DNA of 10,423 nt from Thermoleophilia bacterium (lineage in GTDB: Bacteria > Actinomycetota > Thermoleophilia > Miltoncostaeales > Miltoncostaeaceae): positions 1 to 10,423 of the forward strand of contig JAEMRL010000048.1 of the NCBI GenBank assembly GCA_016463385.1, in the 5' to 3' direction. Both the position numbers and the translations under genes were made by a program. The notes below the pieces were generated by a model. That model saw only the letters and a list, made by a program, of their open reading frames with translations, had not been told where the DNA came from and made no database searches. This document shows positions 4,649-10,423 of the stretch, piece after piece. Every line of letters starts with the position of its first letter. The stretch's first letter is position 1.

Positions 4649-6100
4649 ATAGACCCTCTGCTCTTCCTCGTCACCGGTGTCGTACTGGTCGTCGGCGTCA
4701 CGCTCGCCGCCGCCTTCGCGCGCGCCGGACTGCCGGTGCTGGTGGCGTTCCTGGGGCTCGGCATGCTGCTCGGATCGGACGGCCCGGGCGGCATCGCGTT
4801 CGACGACCCGGACCTCGCGCGGACGATCGGCACGATCGGACTGGTCGCCATCCTCTGGGAGGGCGGCCTCACCGCGTCGTGGCGGGACATCCGGCCGGTC
4901 GTGGTCCCGGCGGCCCTTCTGGCGACCGTCGGAGTGGTGGTGACGGCGGGGGTGGTCGGCCTCTCCGCCCGGGCGCTCTTCGATCTGACCTGGCCGGAGG
5001 CGATGCTGCTCGGCGCGGTGGTCGGTTCCACCGACGCGGCGGCGGTCTTCGCGACCCTGCGGACGAGCAACCTGAAGCGGCGGATCGCCGGGCTGCTCGA
5101 GGCGGAGTCGGGCCTGAACGACCCGATCGCCGTCGCCCTGACGATCGGCTTGATCGAGTGGGTCACCAGCGACGGCTACGGCGCGCCCGACCTCGCGCTC
5201 GCCGTCGTCGGGACGCTGCTGATCGGCCTCGCCGTCGGCGCGGCCATCGCCGTGGCGGCGGCGTGGGGCATCCGCCGCCTGCCCTCGGGGACCGCGCCGT
5301 TCATCCCCGTGCTCTCGGTGGCGGTCGCCGCCATCGCCTTCGGGCTGCCCGAGGTGCTCGGCGGGAGCGGGCTCCTGTCGGTCTACGTCGTCGCGCTCGC
5401 GGTGGGGAACACGCCGAGTCCCGCCCGGAGGTCGCTGGCCGCCTTCCACGGGGGGCTCGCCTTCCTCGCGCAGATCGCGCTCTTCGTGACCCTCGGGCTT
5501 CTGGTCTTCCCCAGCGAGCTCGGCGGCGTCGCCGTGCCGGCACTCCTGCTCACGGCCGTCCTGATCGCCGTCGCCCGCCCGGTGGCGACCTGGCTCTGCA
5601 CGCTGCGCCTCGGCTTCACCCGCCCCGAGCGCATCCTGCTCGCCTGGTCGGGCCTGCGCGGCGCGGTGCCGATCATCCTCGCCACCTTCGTCCTCTCCGA
5701 GGGCGTCGGCGCCAGCGACACGATCTTCAACGCCGTGTTCTTCGTCGTGCTGGTGTCGGCGGCGATCCAGGGGCCGCTGCTGCAGCCGCTCGCCCGGCGC
5801 CTGGGCCTCGCGGGCGAGGCGCGCGCGTTCTACGAGCCACCGCTCGAGATCGGCGCCGTGGGCGGTGCCGACATCATCGAGTTCTCCGTCGGCGCCGGCG
5901 ACGTGCCCGCGGGGCGGCGCGTGCGCGACCTCGGGCTGCCGCGGACGTCGCTGCTGGCCGTCGTGCTCCGCGACGGCCAGGCCATCCCGCCGCGCGGGCG
6001 GACCGGTCTGGAGACCGGCGACCGCCTCTACATCCTCACCCGGGCCGACGACCTCGCCGACGTCGAGCGGGTCGTCGAGGGCTGGCGCTCCACCGCCTAG
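4649..6100 (+). CDS. Cation/proton antiporter, CPA1 (NhaP2-like) type with TrkA-C domain
   Basis: This integral membrane protein probably exchanges K+ or Na+ for H+ across the cytoplasmic membrane. From ATA 4649 it has 483 residues. The membrane part (about 1-390) has many hydrophobic segments and the CPA1 signatures GSTDAAAVF (126-134, Asp129), LNDP with the Asn157-Asp158 pair, and SGLRGAVPI from 334. A TrkA-C (RCK_C) regulatory domain follows from about 409 (IIEFSVGAGDVPAGRRV to the C-terminus), with the typical GLETGDRLYIL ending. This pairing resembles the NhaP2 group of K+/H+ antiporters. Start: the frame has no ATG, GTG or TTG before GTG 4736, which would delete the first membrane helix. 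DPLLFLVTGVVLVVG directly after ATA is a normal family N-terminus, and GGAG lies five bases upstream. The stop shares CTAG with the convergent DUF1501 gene. Confidence 0.9.
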   Translation: MDPLLFLVTGVVLVVGVTLAAAFARAGLPVLVAFLGLGMLLGSDGPGGIAFDDPDLARTIGTIGLVAILWEGGLTASWRDIRPVVVPAALLATVGVVVTAGVVGLSARALFDLTWPEAMLLGAVVGSTDAAAVFATLRTSNLKRRIAGLLEAESGLNDPIAVALTIGLIEWVTSDGYGAPDLALAVVGTLLIGLAVGAAIAVAAAWGIRRLPSGTAPFIPVLSVAVAAIAFGLPEVLGGSGLLSVYVVALAVGNTPSPARRSLAAFHGGLAFLAQIALFVTLGLLVFPSELGGVAVPALLLTAVLIAVARPVATWLCTLRLGFTRPERILLAWSGLRGAVPIILATFVLSEGVGASDTIFNAVFFVVLVSAAIQGPLLQPLARRLGLAGEARAFYEPPLEIGAVGGADIIEFSVGAGDVPAGRRVRDLGLPRTSLLAVVLRDGQAIPPRGRTGLETGDRLYILTRADDLADVERVVEGWRSTA

Positions 6101-7482
6101 GTGATCAGCGGCAGGCGGGCCCCATCGATCTTGGGCAGCACCCGCGCCGCCTCCACGCCGAGCCACGACTCGAGGAGCGTGGCGTAGACGGTCCGGAACT
6201 CGGTCGTCACGCGCAGGTTGTCGTCCTCGTCGAGCTGGGCGAGGCCCGGCCACTCGGTCCGGATGCCGCCGTTGGCCCGGTCGCCGACGATCATCATCAG
6301 CCCGCCCGCGCCGTGGTCGGTGCCGTTGGAGTCGTTGTCCTCGGGGCGCCGGCCGAACTCGCTCCAGACCATCGTGATCACGCGCGACGACAGGCCGCGG
6401 GCGGTGAGGTCGGACTGCCAGGCCAGCAGCGAGTCGCCGAGGTCCTTCAGCAGCTCGGCGTGGTCGGTGGCCTGGTCGTCGTGGGTGTCGAAGCCGCCGG
6501 TCGAGAGCGCCGCCACCCGCGTGCCGAAGCCGGCCCCGAGCATCCGGGCGAGGTTCTGGAGCCCCTTGCCGAGATCGGTGTCGGGATAGGGCACCGGCAC
6601 CGGCGGGAGGGGGTTCTCGTCGGTGACGCGCAGGGGCGCCAGCTGGTCCTTCACGCGGAAGGCGTTGGCGTAGGTGCGCCGGGCGGCCATCAGGCCCTCC
6701 GAGGCGCTCTTGCCCGAGGCGGCGTTGCGGTAGGCGCCGATGAAGCCGTCGCTGTCCCAGACGTCGCCGATGTAGAAGTCGAAGTTGTTGGGGTCGTAGA
6801 CCGTCGCGGTCGCGGCACGGTGCGACGCCAGCACGGGGTCGGGCGAGTAGTTGACGCTGATCCCCTGGAGCGGGTTGTCGGGGGTGCCCACGACGTCGAG
6901 GGTGCGGCCGAGCCAGCCGGCCGTCTCGAACGAGGGCCCGACGATGCCGCGCCGCCAGTAGGCGGCCGAGTTGAAGTGCGACTGGTCGGCGTCGGCGAAG
7001 TCGACCGACGGCAGCACGGCGACCTTGCCCGAGTCGTAGAGCGCCTTGAGCCCGCCGAGCGAGGGGTGCCAGCCGAAGTCGGACGTCCCGGGGATGGCCA
7101 GCGTGGTGCCGGGAGCGATGCCGACGCGGCTGCGGAGCGAGCGGTAGAGCGGGTCGGTGAGCGGCACGAGGGTGTTCAGCCCGTCGTTGCCGCCGTCGAG
7201 GTAGAGCGACACGAGGATCGTCGCGTCGGGGGCGGCCTGCGCCTGCGCCGTCGCGGCCTCCAGCACGCTGCGCGTGGACAGGCCGCCGAGGGCGGCGGCG
7301 CCGATCCACAGCCCGACGCCGCGCTCGAGCAGGTTGCGGCGCGTCAGGCCGCCCGACTTGGCGAAGGCGTCGAGGCCGTCCATCGCGTCGGCGGGCACGG
7401 GGACCACGTCGGTGGCGCGCCCGAGGAACGAGCGGCGGGTCGAGTGCCAGTCGCGGCACCCGCGGTGGGGGGATCGGCTCAT
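6097..7482 (-). CDS. DUF1501 protein, Tat-exported
   Basis: DUF1501 proteins (PF07394) resemble the alkaline phosphatase/sulfatase superfamily, but their reaction is not known. This one has 461 residues. The exported type is shown by TRRNLLERG (47-55) followed by a hydrophobic segment WIGAAALGGL and a likely cleavage near AQA 81-83. Family motifs are LYLDGGNDGLNTLVP (93-107), GGFDTHDDQ (329-337), SEFGRR (374-379) and NGTDHGAGG (386-394), whose Asp and His residues are candidate metal ligands and are all present. A second twin-arginine sequence, TRRSFLG, occurs at 15-21 without a hydrophobic segment after it. The ATG at 7482 has GAGGA seven bases upstream, overlapping the DUF1800 stop codon; the gap between the two genes is ten bases. 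ATG at 7383 is an alternative start that would keep the second motif. It is the last gene of the operon. Confidence 0.93.
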   Translation of the reverse strand: MSRSPHRGCRDWHSTRRSFLGRATDVVPVPADAMDGLDAFAKSGGLTRRNLLERGVGLWIGAAALGGLSTRSVLEAATAQAQAAPDATILVSLYLDGGNDGLNTLVPLTDPLYRSLRSRVGIAPGTTLAIPGTSDFGWHPSLGGLKALYDSGKVAVLPSVDFADADQSHFNSAAYWRRGIVGPSFETAGWLGRTLDVVGTPDNPLQGISVNYSPDPVLASHRAATATVYDPNNFDFYIGDVWDSDGFIGAYRNAASGKSASEGLMAARRTYANAFRVKDQLAPLRVTDENPLPPVPVPYPDTDLGKGLQNLARMLGAGFGTRVAALSTGGFDTHDDQATDHAELLKDLGDSLLAWQSDLTARGLSSRVITMVWSEFGRRPEDNDSNGTDHGAGGLMMIVGDRANGGIRTEWPGLAQLDEDDNLRVTTEFRTVYATLLESWLGVEAARVLPKIDGARLPLIT

Positions 7483-7492
7483 CGGTGGGTCC

Positions 7493-8806
7493 TCAGCAGA
7501 CTTGGGCGTCGGGGCCGGCGAGAAGGAGGTGGCGCAGCACGCGCTGGCGCTCGGGGTAGTAGTGCTCGACCTCGTTGTCGTCGGTCTTCCCCGCCACCGA
7601 CTGGATCGCGTAGCGCCGCAGGGCGTTGGCGGTGCGCGTGCCGATGCGCGGGAAGCCGGTGGCCGCCCGGGCGCTGGCGATCGCCTGCTCGGGCGTCTCC
7701 TTGGCCGAGATCGAGCCGTCCTTGATCGTGTCGCGGATCACGGCCGAGGCGGCGTCGAAGCGGGCGCGGATGGACGAGGTGGACATCCAGGCGACCCCGC
7801 CCTCCCAGCCGCTGACGTTCGGCGGGTGGAACGGGACCTGGCCCATCTGGTCGAGGCGGTAGACCCAGCTGTCGTCGTCGACGCCGGTGTTGGTCAGGCG
7901 CAGCAGGCCGGCCGTGTAGACGAAGGGCGACTTGACCATGTCGGGCTCGGCCAGGCTGGCGTAGAACAGCTTGTGGTTGAGGATCTGGCGCAGCACCGGC
8001 CGGACGTCGGTCTTGGCGTCGCGGTAGGTGCGCGACAGCTGGCGCAGGAGCTTCGGCGGGCACGGCTGCGGGCTGAAGTAGCCCCAGAGCTTGGAGCAGA
8101 TGAAGGCGGGGTGGGCCTTGTGCCCGATCGCGATGTCCACGACGTCGAGGGGCTTGAAGCGCCCGGTGCGGCCGAGGATGCGCTTGAGCCCGTCGTCGTG
8201 CCGCTCGGGGTCGTAGCCGAAGGCCTTGGTGTCGTAGTCGAAGGTGAAGCCGGTCAGCGCCCGGGCGGCCTCGCGCACGTCGCGCTCGGTGTAGCCGTTG
8301 TTGACGCCGAGCGTGAAGAGCTCCAGCAGCTCCCGGGCGAAGTTCTCGTTGGGCTCGCCCTTCTCGGAGTTGGCGAGGCTGAGGAAGAGCTGCATCGCGC
8401 GATCCTTGGTGATCGCGCGCGCCAGGTCGCTGAACCTGCCGAGGGCGCCGCGGCGGAGCGTCCAGTACTGCTTGAGCATCAGCCGCGTGTCGCCCACCCC
8501 GTCGTTGGAGGTGGCGAAGTGGTCGTGCCAGTTGAAGGTCATGCGCTCCACGAGCGGGTGCTCGCCGCGCACCGCCCGGTCGAGCCACCAGAGCACGTCG
8601 TGGCCGTAGGTGTTGATCGGGTCGAGCGGCGCGCCCTCGATGCGGGGCGCCGGGCCCTTGAGCGCGCGGCCGCGCGGGCGCAGAAGCGACTCGACGGTGG
8701 CGGGCACGCCCGACCTGGTCATGGCGGCGATCTGCTTGGGCCGTCCGCCGAAGCCGGCGCGCCACATCAGACGCTCGATCTTGGCGCGATCCTGGTTGCG
8801 GGGCAT
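7493..8806 (-). CDS. DUF1800 protein
   Basis: DUF1800 proteins (PF08811) have no established biochemical function and are very often encoded beside DUF1501. This one has 437 residues. Recognisable family features are RLMWRAGFGG (12-21), NWHDHFATS (92-100), NENFARELLELFTLG (153-167), YTERDVREAARALTGF (172-187) and VPFHPPNVSGWEGG (324-337). I see no signal peptide or membrane segment: the start MPRNQDRAKIERL is charged. The ATG at 8806 overlaps the cupredoxin stop by one base (TGATG), so the two are probably translationally coupled. DUF1501 follows ten bases after its stop. The length and motif set look complete. The arrangement suggests that DUF1800 and DUF1501 act as partners. If DUF1800 works outside the membrane, it would need to be carried there by another protein. 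Confidence 0.93.
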   Translation of the reverse strand: MPRNQDRAKIERLMWRAGFGGRPKQIAAMTRSGVPATVESLLRPRGRALKGPAPRIEGAPLDPINTYGHDVLWWLDRAVRGEHPLVERMTFNWHDHFATSNDGVGDTRLMLKQYWTLRRGALGRFSDLARAITKDRAMQLFLSLANSEKGEPNENFARELLELFTLGVNNGYTERDVREAARALTGFTFDYDTKAFGYDPERHDDGLKRILGRTGRFKPLDVVDIAIGHKAHPAFICSKLWGYFSPQPCPPKLLRQLSRTYRDAKTDVRPVLRQILNHKLFYASLAEPDMVKSPFVYTAGLLRLTNTGVDDDSWVYRLDQMGQVPFHPPNVSGWEGGVAWMSTSSIRARFDAASAVIRDTIKDGSISAKETPEQAIASARAATGFPRIGTRTANALRRYAIQSVAGKTDDNEVEHYYPERQRVLRHLLLAGPDAQVC

Positions 8807-9150
8807 CAGCGGGCCGCCTTCTTGCGCGTGACGGTGAACGAACCCCTCATGCCCAGGGCGGCGTGGTCGGCCACGGTGCAGAGGTAGGTGTAGCGGCCGC
8901 GGGCGAGCGTGGTGCGGATCTCACCGAGCTTGCCGGGCTTGACGATGCCGGTCTCGGCCCGCGCGGTGCCGCGGGGGCCGATGATCCGGAAATCGTGGTC
9001 GTCCTCGCCGATGTTCTTCAGCTGCAGACGCAGACGGCCGGCCGGCATCGTCCTGCGGCTCGCGTTGAAGAAGAACTCGTCCGCGAACACCAGGACGCGC
9101 GCCGGCGGGGGCGCGACGGCGTGCGGCGGTATGGCGACGGGCACGAACAT
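8806..9150 (-). CDS. Cupredoxin-domain protein with complete type 1 copper ligands
   Basis: Cupredoxins are small beta-barrel copper proteins that shuttle single electrons or handle copper, usually outside the membrane. This one has 114 residues. The candidate ligands of a type 1 copper site are all visible: His52 in DDHDFRI, then Cys91, His96 and Met101 in YLCTVADHAALGMRGSF. The rest has the expected beta-strand pattern (FADEFFFN, LRLQLKNIG, RGRYTY, GSFTV). The start MFVPVAIPPHAV is not a signal peptide or lipobox. An in-frame TAG lies 24 bases upstream of the ATG and no other standard start lies between, so a missed signal peptide is unlikely. TAGGGT eight bases before the ATG may be the -10 of a nearly leaderless transcript. 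It is the first gene of the operon with DUF1800 and DUF1501, and is divergent from purK. Confidence 0.88.
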   Translation of the reverse strand: MFVPVAIPPHAVAPPPARVLVFADEFFFNASRRTMPAGRLRLQLKNIGEDDHDFRIIGPRGTARAETGIVKPGKLGEIRTTLARGRYTYLCTVADHAALGMRGSFTVTRKKAAR

Positions 9151-9158
9151 CGACTTCG

Positions 9159-9164
9159 ACCCTA
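9159..9164 (-). promoter_or_regulatory. Candidate -10 hexamer TAGGGT of the cupredoxin operon
   Basis: TAGGGT (TAnnnT) on the minus strand lies eight bases before the ATG at 9150, implying a transcript start within a few bases of the start codon. No clear -35 is seen. AGGG inside it, nine bases before the ATG, could instead serve as a weak ribosome binding site. Confidence 0.35.
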
Positions 9165-9233
9165 TCGACGCCTACCGGCCCGGGCGTGAGCCCCTCGTGT
9201 GAGGGATGTTCGGGATTTGCGAGCCTCCCCGTG

Positions 9234-9239
9234 TACGGT
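9234..9239 (+). promoter_or_regulatory. Candidate -10 hexamer TACGGT of a leaderless purK transcript
   Basis: TACGGT (TAnnnT) is followed by six bases and then GTG at 9246, the spacing expected for a leaderless mRNA. No Shine-Dalgarno sequence precedes that GTG and no clear -35 is present. Confidence 0.35.
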
Positions 9240-9245
9240 GCCGAC

Positions 9246-10423
9246 GTGCCCGTGACCACTCCGCCCGAGCCGACCCACGGAGCAGGACCGGCCGGCGTGC
9301 GCGCCTTCGACGTCGGCATCGCCGGGGCGGGACAGCTGGCACGCATGACCTGCCTGGCGGCCTGGCCGCTCGGCATCCGCGTCGCCGTGCTGGGATCGCC
9401 CGGCGAGCCCGCGGCCCCGATGGCGGCAGGCCTCGTGGACGGCGACTGGCGCGACGCGGAGGCCGTCCGCGCCCTCGGCGCGCGCGTCGGCGTCGTGACG
9501 CTCGAGAACGAGTTCGTCGATGCCGCCGCCCTGGCCTCGGTGCAGGCCGCCGGCACCCCGGTGCGCCCCGATCCGTCATCGCTCGGCCAGGTGCAGGACA
9601 AGGCGCTCCAGAAGGAGCTGCTGCGCGGCGCCGGGCTGCCGACCGCGGCGTTCCTGGTCGTCGAGAAGCCCCGCGAGCTGGCCGCGGCCGGACGGGATCT
9701 CGGCTGGCCCCTGATGCTGAAGGCGCGGCGGCTGGGCTACGACGGCTACGGCAACGCCACCTGCGCCGACGAGGACGAGGCGCGCGCCGCGATGGCCCGC
9801 CTCGACGCCGGCGAGGGCGTGCTGGTCGAGGCGATGATCGGGTTCGAGAAGGAGCTGGCGGCGATGGTGGCCCGCGCGCCGAGCGGGGCCGAGGCCTGCT
9901 ATCCGGTGGTCGAGACGGTGCAGCGCAACCACGTCTGCCATGAGGTCGTGGCGCCCGCGCCGATCGCCCCCGATGCCCGCGCGCGGGCCCGCGAGGTGTC
10001 GCTGGCGGCCGCCCGCGCCGCCCGCGGCGCGGGCGTGACCGGCGTCGAGATGTTCCTGTCCCCGGCCGGAGAGGTCCTGGTGAACGAGCTCGCCCCCCGC
10101 CCCCACAACTCGGGGCACTACACGATCGAGGCCTGCGAGACCTCGCAGTTCGAGAACCACCTGCGCGGGGTGCTCGACCTTCCCCTCGGCGACGTCCGGA
10201 TGCGCTCGCCCGCCGCGGCCATGGTCAACCTGCTCGGCAGCGCGGCCGGGCCCGCCCGCCCTGACACCGCGGCCGCCCTGGCCGTGGAGGGCGCCCACCT
10301 GCACCTCTACGACAAGGCCGAGGTGCGGCCGGCTCGGAAGATGGGCCACGTCACGGCGCTCGCCGGCGACCCCGCGACGGCGCTCGCGATCGCCCGGCGC
10401 GCCGCGGCGGCGGTGGCGCTGTG
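9246..10423 (+). CDS. purK: N5-carboxyaminoimidazole ribonucleotide synthase PurK (3' end outside window)
   Basis: PurK uses ATP and bicarbonate to carboxylate aminoimidazole ribonucleotide in purine synthesis in the cytoplasm. The visible 392 residues cover essentially the whole enzyme. They show the N-terminal VGIAGAGQLARM motif (23-34), QDK (117-119) opening the ATP-grasp domain, LKARRLGYDGYGN with Lys159, EAMIGFEKELAAMVAR, VVETVQRNHVCHEVVAPAP, and NELAPRPHNSGHYT (280-293) with Glu281 as a likely metal ligand. The window ends in ctg-tg, so a TGA stop may come one base later. The start is uncertain. GTG 9246 fits a leaderless transcript; GTG 9231 is also in frame; GTG 9297 has AGGA nine bases upstream and would give a conventional short N-terminus. 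A purE gene would commonly follow but lies outside. Confidence 0.94.
   Translation, partial: MPVTTPPEPTHGAGPAGVRAFDVGIAGAGQLARMTCLAAWPLGIRVAVLGSPGEPAAPMAAGLVDGDWRDAEAVRALGARVGVVTLENEFVDAAALASVQAAGTPVRPDPSSLGQVQDKALQKELLRGAGLPTAAFLVVEKPRELAAAGRDLGWPLMLKARRLGYDGYGNATCADEDEARAAMARLDAGEGVLVEAMIGFEKELAAMVARAPSGAEACYPVVETVQRNHVCHEVVAPAPIAPDARARAREVSLAAARAARGAGVTGVEMFLSPAGEVLVNELAPRPHNSGHYTIEACETSQFENHLRGVLDLPLGDVRMRSPAAAMVNLLGSAAGPARPDTAAALAVEGAHLHLYDKAEVRPARKMGHVTALAGDPATALAIARRAAAAVAL

Noticed and set aside
4736..6100. GTG 4736 as the antiporter start
   Set aside because: It would remove the first membrane segment, which is clearly encoded upstream in the same frame, and it has no suitable ribosome binding site.
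4211..7459. Open frame of 1082 codons on the minus strand, and a 1073-codon frame on the plus strand (4504-7725)
   Set aside because: Both run across well-supported genes (antiporter, DUF1501) in other frames and across the tRNA. Their products are arginine/alanine/glycine-rich with no domains, as expected of shadow frames in very GC-rich DNA.
7274..8887. 537-codon plus-strand frame opposite DUF1501/DUF1800
   Set aside because: It is a valine/glycine/arginine-rich shadow of the motif-bearing DUF1800 gene on the minus strand.

Overview
The window is very GC-rich, uses GTG and TTG starts freely and has tightly overlapping genes. That base composition, the lysine-poor alanine/arginine-rich proteins and the gene content (an SH3-like L,D-transpeptidase, a cupredoxin-DUF1800-DUF1501 cluster, a TrkA-C antiporter) point to a high-GC actinobacterium. 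From remembered gene neighbourhoods I would guess Thermoleophilia (Solirubrobacterales-like); this is inference, not a search result. No mobile element, CRISPR array or phage gene is visible.

Layout, left to right. (1) Positions 1-344, minus: the start of an unrecognised secreted protein cut by the window edge. (2) 425-1204, plus: a secreted L,D-transpeptidase (YkuD) that would cross-link peptidoglycan. (3) 1222-1258: two copies of a perfect palindrome arranged as an inverted repeat, between converging genes. (4) 1266-3763, minus: a complete polar amino-acid-type ABC uptake operon, in the order binding lipoprotein, permease, ATPase. (5) 3966-4157, minus: a 63-residue protein of unknown function with a good ribosome binding site and a palindrome-flanked promoter candidate. 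(6) 4428-4500, minus: tRNA-Val(GAC) with its own promoter and terminator and an abnormal C at position 33. (7) 4649-6100, plus: a CPA1-type cation/proton antiporter with a C-terminal TrkA-C domain, apparently starting at ATA. (8) 6097-9150, minus: a three-gene operon for a cupredoxin, a DUF1800 protein and a Tat-exported DUF1501 protein. (9) 9246-10423, plus: purK of purine synthesis, running off the right edge.

How the genes relate. The ABC genes form one uptake system, coupled by a GTGA overlap between permease and ATPase. The cupredoxin-DUF1800-DUF1501 genes are coupled by TGATG and by a ribosome binding site that overlaps a stop codon, so their products probably act together. Their function is unknown, and this cluster is the best candidate for an undescribed system here. 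Only DUF1501 carries a visible export signal, although the cupredoxin has all four type 1 copper ligands. Several genes lack a Shine-Dalgarno sequence but have a TAnnnT hexamer 6-8 bases before the start codon, which suggests leaderless transcription. The remaining genes are ordinary housekeeping or envelope functions.

Two unusual single bases (the ATA start and C33 of the tRNA) could be real or could be sequence errors. They should be checked against raw reads or relatives.
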